From the NCBI GenBank assembly GCA_023014335.1, contig JAECYW010000028.1, forward strand, positions 434,001 through 498,000: a DNA stretch of 64,000 nt. Reading direction: 5' to 3'. This DNA comes from Galerina marginata. Lineage: Eukaryota > Basidiomycota > Agaricomycetes > Agaricales > Galerinaceae. The notes under the pieces were generated by a model that was not told where the DNA came from, searched no databases, and saw only the letters and a list, made by a program, of their open reading frames with translations. The translations under genes were made by a program, and so were the position numbers. This document shows, in pieces, positions 23,565 to 35,566 of this stretch. Position 1 is the stretch's first letter; each line of letters starts with the position of its first letter.

Positions 23565-26500
23565 ATGGCCGACGGCATGGCTGACCCAAACGCAAGTTCT
23601 TCCCCCAGAACCCGAATTTCAAAGAGTCACATCATTGCCCCTCTCATTCTCCACGCTAGCAAGGCGATCATACAACCACCACAGTACAGTTCTCGTCAAT
23701 TAAACCATCGGTCAGTATTTAATAGTCTGTCTCTTTTCTTATACCGATCACTACTCTCCACCTTCAGCTTTGCCGATTGCTTATAGTCAGGGGCCGCTGC
23801 TTGCAATGGACCGGAGTGTAAGCCTTTCGATGGCAGATAGGTGCGTTTTTCAACAATCTTCATCTCGACCTTTATTCAAAACAAACGTTTTTAGGTTTGC
23901 AAGAGCAGAGACTTGTGCCGTCGCGATAATCAAACCCTTTGAAGACGCCGTCCGAGACCGAGACCACATACGCAACTGTAAGCTTCAGCTTTTATTTTTT
24001 TGTTTTGGATCGTACCTCACTTGGTATAGATTCTTGGGACTGCCATAATTCTACTGGCTCCGCTGCACCGTCGGGTGCCCCGGCAGCAGGATTTCAACGC
24101 GACGCCATGATTCAAGCTTTCGAATGCGCAGGAAGGAATCCTCGCGACGTCGATTATGTGGAACTTCACGCTACAGGTAACTTTACCCGAATTATTATTT
24201 CATATCCACTGACCTGTGGGCGGTCTTCAGGTACCGCCAAAGGCGATCCACAAGGGCCAACTGGGTTGGCGCACACTTCCACCGAGAAGACGAACTCCTT
24301 GTCGGAAGCGTCAAAGGTAACATCTGGTATGTGTTCTAGTCGCCTCATTTCCTGCTTTCGCTGAGCCATTTGACGTAGACACCCAAATTGTCGCCTTCCT
24401 TGCTTCGCTTCCGAAAGTCGTGTCCATTTTCGAGCGAAATTTAAAGATAGTCCATCCTCAAGTCGACATTCGCAGATTAAATCCCGGAACTACATGGGAA
24501 GAGTATCGTCTAAGGCCGCCAGTGGAACCCTCACCACCCTCTGTTGCTTCAAGAACAAGTCTCTCGTTTCCATCGCTGGCTCTGGTATTGGCGCGTCTAA
24601 CAGTCAGGGTCGTCTTGAATGTCCGCCACTCTTCGAGCCTTACTCGACGACTTCCAACCATTGGCGCAGCGACAATAGTATTGATTACGATCGGTGGCCT
24701 TAAGCTTTCTATGAGAGCTGTATCAGCGTCCTCCAAATCGATCCAGAAGAACTTCTCCCTGTGTCCGTCCGAGGTCCCAAGGTTTATCAGCAATCTTGGT
24801 CGGCGAGCCAAGCAAGCGACATGGAGGGTCTATACGTTTGCTGGAGCTGTTAAGGCCGAATTACCCGGCCTGGGTTCTCTTAAGCATTGCCCTCGCAATG
24901 TCAATTCCCTCGTCTACGTGGATTCTGATCAAGCCCTCAACACTACGACAGTAAGCTGTTCCCTTGTATCGGCCTTTAAACCTATTTGCTGACTTGTTTA
25001 TTTCAGTGGGTCGCGATTTCTTCGAGAATTCCCTGTTCTCGAAATGCACCATGTCTTCCACTCATCCATAATTACGGTCTTTTCGTAGTCTCGACACAAA
25101 ACCCTCACACGTGGTTTGGGAGGATGAACCTAGGTCTTTTCGATCGATCGTCTGCCTGACTTTGCCAGAAATTTGGCCTGTTGCCCTGATACTTCCACCA
25201 TCGCCTTCTTCCAGATCACGCTGCTCCACCTCCTAGTCGGCTTAGGCATGTAGCCTGATCCCGTCATGAGTCATTCTGCTGGCGAAACCGCCGTACTTTA
25301 CGCTTTGGGCGCCACTCCAAAGGCAATGGCGCTGAAACTGGCCATTATTCGTGGCAAGCCTTTCGTACCTATCGACCGACTTGGCGGTACCATGGACGGC
25401 GTTGGGTGCACAGCTCAAGTTATGGAGCAAATCTTGTTCGAATATCGCAAGGAACATCCGCAATGGCCTCGTCGAAGTGCCTTGTTTCAATTTTCCATCT
25501 TCCGTCCCCATCGCGGGAGAAGAAATTGCAGTGGATGCCGTTGTGAGTCTCGCGGATGCTCGCGGAGTCTTCGCCCAAAAACATTTCCCTTGGTCGCAAC
25601 CAACGTTGGACTGCTTATTTCGAGCACAATGTAACCCTACTTTATTTCGTATGGATGTTGTCTTACTTTTGTACCAGGCCGTTCTACTTTCAGAAGGGCC
25701 CCACTTCGATTAGGCAATAAAGTGCAGCTTGAATTCCCTGAGGAACGCTCTCAAAAACTTTGTTGAATATCACTGTGGTTCAGATTCTCGTCGCTAGCAT
25801 CGGCGAGTTTATTCGTTCATTCTTTCAGTTAACATTTCGCTCATTCACCTCGTTTAGTAGAAAACCGATGTCTGACATCGTGAGGTTCTTCGTGAATTTC
25901 TCTCACTTATGTCAGCTGCTTCATCGACAACACACCTATCGCCGACGGTGCCATTTTGGCATGGTTCGCAAGTCCCTGGCCAGAAACCCCTTCTGGCATC
26001 GAGGACCAATTTTTTGACAGTATATCTTCTTTCTCATTGTCGACGGCCACAGAGACCCTCAGCGCACGGTTGAATCATCCCGCAGTCTACTCGTTCCCGG
26101 CGGCACCCCCATTTTCTATTTTCGATGACAGGAATCTCGAGGGATGGGGTATGGGATCAATTGGAACAATGTGGTATGATTCCACCTTTGGCGCTCCTAC
26201 CAACGGGAAATCTACCCCATCCCATCCTACTTGAAATCGATGGGAAAATTTCAGCATCCTCCGGGTTCATAATTCCGAAGACGCTGATCCTTTCCATTTC
26301 TGTGTCGAGAGTCAGAAGGTCGCCTGGACTCTCAAGGAATCCCCGGAGTCTCTGTTATTCGATGCATCAGTGTCCTCCGTTTACGAATACACCTCCAGCA
26401 ACGAGCTTGACCTCCAGTGGGAACTTTCTGAGCTGAACACTCAAACCCTGGACCTCTGGATCACCGCGACGCAGGGGTGGGATGGCAGCGCGGAGTAAGG

Positions 26501-29500
26501 TCTGGCTCGTACATTGCAACCGAGCGTGGGCGATCAGATTGGTTGTCTTCCCTCCCACACCCCGAGTGCGACGACGATATGAGACAAGATTTCTTCGACC
26601 ATTTGCTTGAACTCCGGTATGAGCAAGATATCGATTTCTTCGTGTGGGCGGAAAATCCTAGCAAGCTCCTTGTAACTCGCAGTGTCCCAGTTCCACTCGT
26701 TGAAGCTGGCATTGTCGAGAGGAGTCAATTTAACGACGTCCGGAACGGTCTTCCCCAAGAATTCTGGCATCTGCAGTTGACGGACCATTGTCACGGTTCG
26801 AAGAAGGCGAGATAGTCGTCGGCTTAGTCGATATGCCGACCCAGAAACTCATGGTTATCGACGCCGCCACCCTAACGCGTGTTCCATCAGACCTCTTATT
26901 CACCGCCATTCGAGCTCCAAGTCTGAGCGCGTTCAGTCAACCTTGTCGGATGAGTTGCCCCCCGTCATGGAAGGCCTTTCCTGTGGAACGACGATACGAA
27001 TGGCTTACCTGGCATTCTGCGTCTGGATCCATGCTTCATTGCGGACGCCTTCGACACTCATTCTCTATGTTCGACACTGATGTGGAATCTTTCAAAGTAT
27101 CGGCCAATGCAATGGCTACAATTCTGGCCCGTCAGGTTTACGTTAAATGGTCCGCAGAACTCTCTGACGCAAGGTCCGTCAACTCGAACGAAACATGCAT
27201 CGTCGTTGGGGGTATTGGCACCATCAGAGCTCATTTGGCTTTGTTCATGTATGAGGTAAATTTTCGGAACGCCTCGTCAAGCGAATTTAGTTAACACCTT
27301 ACTATAGCTATTTACTCTATAAAGGCGCATCGAAGTCAATATCAATGTTGTGGTCAAGAGGATGTTCGAATGTTCGAATACTTGGAACAAAAAGACGACC
27401 TTCATAAGTCTTCTCGCTATCATGATGCCGATGCCTCGGCCATGAAAGCAATGATGGACTGTGTTGGTCAATTCTAGGTTGGCGGTTGTATCCCTTTGGC
27501 GGCAGTACTATTAGACGACATTTCCGCCATCTACAAGAGAGCCGACTTTTCTACAATGTTCTCCGCCAAGCTCGGCGCTTTTGAGATCTTTGAAACAGGT
27601 CTACAATCCTTAATATTAATCCTTGGATTCCGTCATTTCTTTCACTTCGGTGTTCGGCTTGTTTGGGTTTGGAAGACAGACGAATTATGGCGCTTGAGTC
27701 CTGTTTACACATGTTCGTTGACTGGCCTTCCGCCCAGCGCGAACACGGCCTTTGAAGAGGAGATGTCACAACTTATCAACTGCTTCTCTCGTATCTGTCC
27801 TGGCATTTGCCAGTACCGGAGAATCTCGACTGAGCACTTTGATACCATGGTTGTCTCTCCACAAGTGAGACTTCCTTTCATTATTGTCCGTGCGGCCCAC
27901 TTAATTCGATTGGTTAGATATGATTCAATGGTTCGATATCGATGACTCTATCTCCCGACACCAAGGAGGCCAACGCCTGGTTTGCTATCTCCCAGACTTG
28001 ATCATGATCATGAACTGGGAAGCATTGGTCAGAATGTAAGGGATGCCTCGCCTGAGTCGGCACCTCTTGCCCAACGAGACTGTCGAGGCCGTGACGGATA
28101 TGGACGACGCTGCACACATGCATGTCCAAGATCGTGAGGAACGTATTGGACATTTCGGAAGCCGATTTCTCGTTCGACGTCCCCCTCACAGGTTATGGAG
28201 TCGACTCCATTTCCGCGACCCGTATTTCCCTCCTTCGACCATTCGTCGAATTCACACAAATCCAGTTACTCGCTGACCTTTTCCCCAACGACCTCCTCCG
28301 CTCCTCGCAAAATGACGTTCCCACCGAGACTCAGAGACGTCCAAAAGCTGTGACGGCCAAAGTCAAAGCCGAACTTATGGGCGAGGTGCTCACGGAGCAC
28401 GGCCGTGAGATGAACAGTATCACTGCAGCAGTGACTGTCGAGCATCGCCACCCTTCACCTCTCATCACGAAGACGTCGTTCGAACACAGCATCCAACAGA
28501 TTGGCTCAACTACCTCAGAACAACGATGTAACTTTTGTCTACGCGGTCTATCGATTTGGAAAGAGAAACAACTCGATCATTCAAAGTCAGAGATCCATTT
28601 TCTCTCGCTAAGGCCTTCTTCTCGACTCTCAGAAACTCGTTCTCCTGGAAGCGATCTCGCTACCGAGGACCTTAGCCTGTAGGAGGATGTCTCTCGAATA
28701 AGGTCAGTATTCCTTAGTTTTTTATCCTCCAAATCACTAAGTTATATTTCTAGCTTCTCGCATCTGTCGCCCGTATCATCCACAATAGTAAGAACTTTAA
28801 TTGCTCTCTCCAGACAGATGGACTCATCTATTTCTAACCTGGAGCGTCGACTTCGCGACATCTTTAAGACGATCACAAAGAGCTTGTTAAAGGGAGCAGA
28901 AAGCTGCTTGATTTTGCTAAGCAACCGACGCTCCCTATAAAACCCACCGTATCCTTTTTTAATACCATCGGGATAATGGCTCATGTTGCTTTCAGATCCC
29001 AAGAACAATTCCGTCACCGAAGCCTCGGAGCCGCCAGTCCTGGACCCGTTTAGACCTGGTACATCGAATCGAAATGGGTCGCCGAACGACTGTTCCACCT
29101 CACTTCGGAGAACCATGGACTTCGCACCAATGTCATCCGAGTCGATCTCTTACGCGGGGGTCGCAATGGATGCTGGGATCCCCCTCAATGGTTCCCTGCT
29201 ATCGCGCCATTGGCGACTTATTTATGGTATCTGCCTGAAGGAGGCGATGTAAGTCGTTCAATGCCTTGCTTTCCCGTCCTCATTCTCAACCCTATTTTGC
29301 AGTTGATTTCATGGACCCTGTCGATTTGGCGGGGCAGCCATCGTCAATATGCACGGTACTAAAAATGAGACTCTTCACCTCTCTCATCCCCCCAGTCCAA
29401 TGGAATGGCAACATGCAGGCGCTCTTCATGACCCTTAATGCCCCCTGGTTGAATCAGAGAGCCCGGGGCACGACGCAGACGAAACTGGATCTGGCACAGA

Positions 29501-29765
29501 AAACAGACGCGCGGCGTTGAAGCGCATTCACTTCTATCGCATCAGATTGAATGCTTCTTCGCATAATACGGAGAGCATGGGCCTCCTTCGCCACCTACAA
29601 AGTATGAAAGCATCGCCGACAATGCAGGACTGGACCATCTCAATGAGCACATGTGGAAAAATGGGTCGCCTACTGGACTCTGGAGAGAGATCGGGTTTTT
29701 GCCCTCATAATGGCCGCGTACGCTACTTTGCTTTTATATTTGCTTCCGCTTTCGGTTTTGTCGTT
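23565..29765 (+). pseudogene. Iterative type I polyketide synthase with C-terminal reductase domain (decayed)
   Basis: Domain fragments occur in the order of a fungal PKS. Ketosynthase, 23,770-24,710: FARAETCAVAIIKPFEDAV, RDVDYVELHATG, GDP then VGAHFHREDELLVGSVKG. Acyltransferase, 24,780-25,730: LGRRAKQATWRVY and SHSAGETAVLYALGA, where the usual GHSxG glycine is Ser. A dehydratase-like region, 25,930-26,500: SFSLSTATETLSARLNHP and FDDRNLEGW. A central region, 26,580-26,960. Ketoreductase remnants, 27,330-27,880. Acyl carrier protein, 28,120-28,310: VRNVLDISEADF and GYGVDSISATR, the phosphopantetheine serine region. NAD-dependent reductase, 28,460-29,760: YIESKWVAERLFHLTSENHG, GGRNGCWDPPQWFPAIAPLA. 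Introns are retained (for example between ELHATG and the next block). More than ten frame changes and many in-frame stops are needed to follow it, so it cannot make a working enzyme. The active-site cysteine region of the ketosynthase was not found. The product is unknown. Confidence 0.85.
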
Positions 29766-30705
29766 TTTTAATCTTCATCCCCGATTAGTGTTGCCTCAGA
29801 TTTTATTTCAGAGCACTACGAGAAAAAGTCCTGTCAATTGATGTGGAATACGCATTCGTAGCATAGCGTTCGCTCTCTGCTGTTCTTCATTTCCAATATA
29901 TACACGCATAGATATGAATTGCAATGCAGGCAGTACTTAATTAGGTCATATTGATCACAATACGCAGTAAAACTATTTGACTACGAAATTCACACCTCGA
30001 GCTTGAAGTTGGAAAGGTCAGGGCCTGGTGTAAGTAGGATAGTTGAGCGACCAACGACTTGTAAAGGTGAATTGTAGTCCATTTATGTCACTGCTGAAAT
30101 AATTCGGTTTAGATGCTCACCAGCGTCGAGGGTGTTGAGATTCCATACGATTATTCCACCTTTCTGAGGCCTGGAGGTTGCTAGGCCCTGCAAATATTAA
30201 TGCAACGCGCGGCAGGAATTTCAACTCACGGAGGTTCAAGTTATCGCCCTCAATCCAAACAGGTACTCACAGCTCTCCCACATTTCAGCAGCGAGATCAA
30301 CGACAGTAAATATGATCATGGAATACGGGGTGGAACGTCAGATCAAGGACAAATTCCAATAGTACATCCTTTCCCTTCGCCTCACTACACTCTATCTGCT
30401 TCATGGTATCAGACCCAAAGCAGTCTTTCAACTTCCGTCTTCGATCTGCAGCTCTCCACGAATGAGCGGCCCACAAAGCTCCGTTAAAGCTCCGTGACGA
30501 CGAATGATTGCGCCGCATCCAAGGCTCATGATTACTGACATTGAGAGACTGTTCGGCCAACGACGAGGAGTCCTATGAAGCGGTATTGTACTTAGTGTCC
30601 ACTTGGAGAAGGGTTTCCTACATACGAGATGTTGATGGAAAGTCGATAGGATGAGGGACTGTTATTGTCGGAGCGGCTAGGGTTTGAAGGAGGACTTGCA
30701 CAGCC
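29766..30705. other. Spacer, no gene seen
   Basis: It is AT-rich up to about 30,000. Short open frames (95 and 87 codons) overlap on opposite strands at 30,200-30,560 and show no known domain. Confidence 0.4.
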
Positions 30706-30709
30706 AGTC

Positions 30710-32155
30710 TTATCTGTGGAAATAAAACCATTTCAACATGAACCAACGAACCTCCCAGTGGATGAGGTCTTCACATGCTGCCCGCCGCACTTCTTCCTCT
30801 CTGCTCGTTGTACTTTCTTGCTCGTCCGTGACCGATTTCGTCCGTTTCTGATGATGATACAACCATAGCAGGCGCCAAATGTCGCCGTGAGTGAGGCAGG
30901 GGGAGGTAAAGCAGGCTAGGGCGGCCATGTGGACTGGATTATAGCATTCGGGCGAATGCAGTGATTGACGGACGAGACAAGGCTCTTGCCAGGAGTTTGG
31001 TGTCACTGAAAGAAGATAAACACCAGGATGCCTTTGACAAATGGAAGGGACAAACTCGATGACATCTACAAGAGAACTCACTGCTTCATCATCGATACAC
31101 ATTTGCTCAATATGCGGTTTCAGTATTCTCAAAAATTTAGAATATCTTATTTGATGAATCGAAGAATAGTGAAGAAATGACAGATAACCTACTTGAGCAG
31201 TGCCCCGGCTTGCCCTGGGCGATGAATTGACGGAGGACAACTCGACTCCCGTCTTTCGCATGGTCAATTTCGGCTATTAATATATTAATACCTGACAACC
31301 ACCAAAAAGCAAAAAAATTAACCCAGAATCCGGGAACCATGAGGAACACGGACCTGTCAAAAATATCCCGTCTCATCTTTTCCTGGTCGGCCTCTTCGGG
31401 GACAGTACTTATTGATAGAGGCGAGGTATTGTCACCTCCCACGATGCACGGCTGCATGTGTGGCAGCACCTTTATCAGAGATGCCAGAGCTAAGAAGGGA
31501 AAGACGTCAGGGCAGAACCAGTAAGATTGAGATTCAACGTACATTATTACCAGATCCTCTTTGACAGACTCCAATGTTTTGACAGACTCCAATGTTCTTC
31601 GCCGCCATTCGCTGTCAGCGCCTTCCAATACCCCAGTCAACCCTTTCTTTAACCGCTCATTCTGGTTTTCACTTCCTGTCGTCGGAGTGGACATGGAAAC
31701 CTGTTTGTCGTAGAATTCTCGTCGAAGTATCGTACGTACGTACGCGTTCGCGTATAACTCAAAGGCATCCGCGAGGATGAACGATGCATCGCGATGAAGC
31801 ACTGTAAGCTGGATATGAGTTCAAGGAGGATGCGGATGGACGTGGAACTGCAAAGAAATTTGAGCGGTCATGTCGTAGACAAAGTCGTGAAGCAACCTCA
31901 TGGCCTCCGCGACGGGTAATCTTCATACCCTGCAGGCCATTTATCATCAACATCTTCCTGGAAAGTTTGTCAACGCATATATGCATAGGCGGCGGCGGTG
32001 GGGTTGGGGTCCACTGTTTTTGAGTGAGAAAAGGATTGTGAGCAGTCAATGACATCGAATTGCCTGGCGACGAACCGATAGTCCCTTCTGGACTTGAGCG
32101 GCTCAGTTGCTGCTGCTAGCCCACTGACATCATCGACATTGTCTTCACCGGCCAC
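30710..32155 (-). pseudogene. Decayed coding region of unknown family
   Basis: Coding-like stretches follow one another on the minus strand. From 32,155 it reads AGEDNVDDVSGLAAATEPL through DVIDCSQSFSHSKTVDPNP, then in another frame QEDVDDKWPAGYEDYPSRR. From 31,802 a 221-codon frame starts DASFILADAFELYANAYVR and later reads LMVPGFWVNFFAFWWLSGI, a hydrophobic segment that may be an unspliced intron or a membrane helix. From 31,267 a 185-codon frame contains KPHIEQMCIDDEAVSSLVD and CLTHGDIWRLLWLYH. A potential intron (GTACGT to TTAG, about 52 nt) lies near 31,540-31,490, but splicing it out leads to a stop. A tandem duplication of 18 nt at about 31,560-31,596 repeats TLESVK. I do not recognise the family. 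An intact but misread multi-exon gene remains possible. Confidence 0.35.
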
Positions 32156-32176
32156 GCGCGTGACTGCCCAAATTAG

Positions 32177-32955
32177 TTGGATCCCAGCAGGATCCAGCGT
32201 ATGGGAAAATTAATTTTAATCTATATGACACAGTTGTCAGTGACCTGTCAGAACCTGTCAAGAGAAGTCTCTCGCCCAACCAACCCGGACCTGCACTTCC
32301 ACCCAATGCCCCTGGGGCTGCAGCTCCATCCGTCGAACGTGGACGACTCTGCAAAGCCTGAAAATTTAAATGCAATTTTCAGGGCCTCTTCTTTGGCCTC
32401 GACCTTCATCTGTTCAATTTTTCTTTGACGTAAAGAGGTACTGAGCTCTTTTTAACGGACGCCTAGCTCGTACTTGACACGCAATGGCCACCGACGCACT
32501 CTAGTCGCAGGTCGCTTCGAAGTGGCACGAGTCTTTCCACGTTTAAACCCAGATGCACCGGGCATCTCTGGGTCGTTGAAATTCAGCGAGGTGCGTGGTG
32601 ATTATAGTTATTTTGGTTGTTGTTCTTACACAGGTCGAGGATAGGCATGGGCAATCTCTGTTCAATTTTTGTGTCTATGGACATTAATGCAATTCCAGTC
32701 GACAGCGAATGGCGACCTTACGGTAGGACGCTTGCTTATCCTTCAAATATCTGGGCTGATGCAACCCAATTGGAAGCAGCGCGTCCAACGTTTAATTTGG
32801 TGAACCACTCCCGAAAACTTGCAGCTTTACTCGAAAATTTCATGGGTGAAATGAAGCTCTCGGATATAATTTTTTCAGAGGATATGCGGAAGAACTTTTA
32901 CTTGATTCAAAATGAAATCAATCAATACATGGAGCGTTATGAGGTGCGCTGATTT
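32177..32955 (+). pseudogene. Coding remnants of unknown origin upstream of the APC2 relic
   Basis: Plus-strand stretches read like exons in changing frames: YDTVVSDLSEPVKRSLSP with a proline/alanine-rich continuation (32,220-32,340); RFEVARVFPRLNPDAPGI and SGSLKFSE before a GTGCGT donor at about 32,592; then, after an acceptor at about 32,634, VEDRHGQSLFNFCVYG; and finally a 111-codon frame (32,617-32,952) with SEWRPYGRTLAYPSNIW and FSEDMRKNFYLIQNEINQY. Stops and frame changes separate them. They may be a different gene from the APC2 relic that follows, or its highly divergent N-terminal region. Confidence 0.3.
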
Positions 32956-32974
32956 TTGTTATCGTAGTATGCTC

Positions 32975-34540
32975 ATTGACAGGTCATCAGCTGGAGAAAT
33001 CCACTGATCAACTGCTGGCGCTTGTATCCCGGCTAATGGAATGGTACAGAGCTCGGGCATTGGCAGCAGTCTCTGTTCCACTGTTTTTTCATCGTACACC
33101 CTGACACACGACTTTTCTCCGCATTGCCACCAGGGTTTGCCTACGGTTTCAAGGAACTCTGCGCGACCTTGCTCGCCCCACCTGAAGACGACGAAGAGCC
33201 CAACGAAACAGGACAATCCGGTCCGCAGTAGGACTCTAGCACTCACGCGGGTGTATGGAAGAACTTTGAAGTTCTCGGTCTGATCGACCGATACGAGTAT
33301 CAAGGATTACGTGCTGAATAAGTGTACAGGAGAGTCGCGAAGCCGATGCCGGAGGATCTTCGACAGTGGATGTCGGATAAGGTCGTTCCGTGGATGCTGC
33401 ATGTCTACGCGAGAGGCGCTGCAAGTCCTAAGTGGCTTGGCTTTCTTCCGTACTTGCATTATAACCTACTAATGAAACTATTGCAGCTGAAGAAGCCAGA
33501 ACGATGCTTCAAGGCGTTGGATCACGTCGACATCATCATCGATTTTCTGAATTCGATGGGAGCACTTCATGATTTGAGAGTGTGTCCTTCAATTGTTTGC
33601 CATATCTTCTCGTTTAACATTTTTTACAGGATTGTCTTCAATGAGTCGATCAACTCGCCAAGCTCGTTAAATCTCTACGAGAATCGTAATGTTGTTAGTT
33701 AGCGTCTTCCCGTTCCTTGTTAACGCTCTATTCAGAAACCAAAAACCATTGCTTCATCCCGGAGCAGACACCAAGCTGATCCTTTAGCAATAAGCAATAC
33801 GTCGCTACAATTAGGTGTCTAAGAATCATTGACCCACCAGGAGTATTATTGTTCAAATTTGCAGATCCCATCCGATGCTACCTCAGGTATGATAATTCCC
33901 CAGCATGTTTCCTGTCACTTTGCTCTTCGACCACTAGAGAACGTCCAGACACAATCCGAAGCATTGTGGTAAACCTAGTCGGTGATGACGACGGTGGCGA
34001 CTCCCTCGTCGACGAAAACGAGCCCATCCAGCCACTCCAACAACCCGAATTCAAAGACCGGAACCCATCGACGCTGGCCCTGGTATGTCTTCTTCTTTTT
34101 CTTGGCTTCTTTTCGTGGCTTCTCAGCCTAATCAATTGAAACTGAGCCAACGAATCCGCCAGAATTCCGGACTAACAAGCCGTGCGACGTGATTAGCACA
34201 CTGGTGAGCATCTATGACTCGAACGACCTGTTGGTGAATGAGCTCCAGGCACTCCTGGCGCAGCGGCTGTTGATGATCACGAAGGACAATTCGGATCGAA
34301 TGGAGCGTGCGGTGTGTTGTTCAATTCGTGCTGGCGGGCAAGTCTAAGAATGCTGATTTTATGAATTATAATTAGAAACGGAATATCGAGATTCTGAAGA
34401 TCCGGTTCGGAGAGGAGGCGCTGCAGGTTTGCGAGGTGGTGCTGAGGGACATGACGGATTCGAAGTGAATCGATGGGCACGTCCAATCCCTGCAAGCGGC
34501 ACGCGGACAAGGGTGGTATATACAAGGTAAGCCTATTTTC
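32975..34540 (+). pseudogene. APC2 (anaphase-promoting complex cullin subunit) relic, truncated
   Basis: Fragments match, in order, the N-terminal and middle parts of fungal APC2, the cullin-like subunit of the anaphase-promoting complex ubiquitin ligase. LEKSTDQLLALVSRLMEWY is at about 32,990. KELCATLLAPPEDDEEPNE is at about 33,160. GVWKNFEVLGLIDRYE is at about 33,250. KPMPEDLRQWMSDKVVPWML follows. DSMGALHDL-like residues lie near 33,560. YVATIRCLRIIDPPGVLLFK and ERPDTIRSIVVNLVGDDDGG are at about 33,800-33,990. ENEPIQPLQQPEF, then FRTNKPCDVISTLVSIYDSN at about 34,165, and RNIEILKIRFGEEALQVCEV at about 34,380. Introns are still present. A CGA-to-TGA type stop follows DCLQ (33,640), and other stops and frame changes follow. 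The C-terminal cullin homology and winged-helix parts that bind the RING subunit are absent. An intact APC2 should exist elsewhere in the genome. Confidence 0.8.
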
Positions 34541-35150
34541 GAACTTCAATAGAAACTGATACTCATCTGAATTGTTTATGGTAGCCTCTACCCCTTGGTT
34601 TGCCCGCACAGCATTGAGGATGGCATTCGCGCACCAAGCCAATATTGTGCCGACAAATGCAAACGGATGAGGCTGCGGGGGCGTGGCTGACTTTGCGGGT
34701 GCTCAGAATCCAGAATGGCCGAATGAGGAGAGCAGAGGAAGCTAAACGAGGTCGGTGTCTGTCGTCTAGCAGGTGTGCGTGCTGGTACGTCCTCTACTTC
34801 CCAAAATCCCGAACCCCCATAGTCAATGTTGGCCACGTAGCTAATGCCCGCCTCGCAGCTCCTCTCCGAGTCACGACCCAAAGCCCAGATCCGGTCATAT
34901 CCTCCCGCGACTCCAACTCCAGCCCCAGTCATTTGATGATTCGGAATGCATGAACAAACGAGCAAGCAAGGTGGTGATATTGCCGTTGCTGTTTCTGGTG
35001 TTGGTATTGAGGCGCGTACGTGAAGGTTGGGTAGTCTGTTTGATTTCTCCTGTCCCCTCAGTATTTTGCTTGCAGGTAACATCCTGAGTTTTTGACCTCT
35101 TGTCTCGTCGCAATACCTACCTTCTCGCGTCTAGGATAGCCAGTAGCCCA
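34541..35150. other. Spacer, no gene seen
   Basis: Overlapping open frames on both strands (164 codons on the minus strand at 35,082-34,588; 102 codons on the plus strand at 34,645) show no known domain. The sequence is of mixed composition, without repeats I can see. Confidence 0.35.
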
Positions 35151-35215
35151 GAGGAAAAAACAGAGAGAAATTATGGACTCGTAAGTGCCAGGCAATGGCT
35201 TACAGCCACGTTTTG
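35150..35215. repeat. Short dispersed motif, copy 1
   Basis: An A-rich run is followed by GGACTCGTAAGTGCCAGGCA and ATGGC. Similar motifs occur at 49,607-49,665 and 60,123-60,170, each also preceded by an A-rich run. Confidence 0.6.
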
Positions 35216-35566
35216 TCATACTGAATATTCTAAATATTAGGTTGTGGAGTTGCTGTTCATCGACACTATCTACGATGACTATATTACTTCTTGATTCTTT
35301 CCTATTACCACTTTTTGTATTTTTTATCCCGCAGAACCCGCGGTGGGTCCACGCGGCGTATATTAAAACTAAGTCTACCTAAAACCATCTCACCATAAAG
35401 AGGACTGGTTTGTGACTTTAAATTTTAGAAAATAACTGAGCTTGAGTCCAGTGACATGACATGTATGCCGGTTGCACGTGCGACTAACCCAAATGACTAA
35501 AAATGTATTCTATACCAAATAGCTGAATTTCATTCAATACGCAACTTATTCTCCGGGTCACCACTT

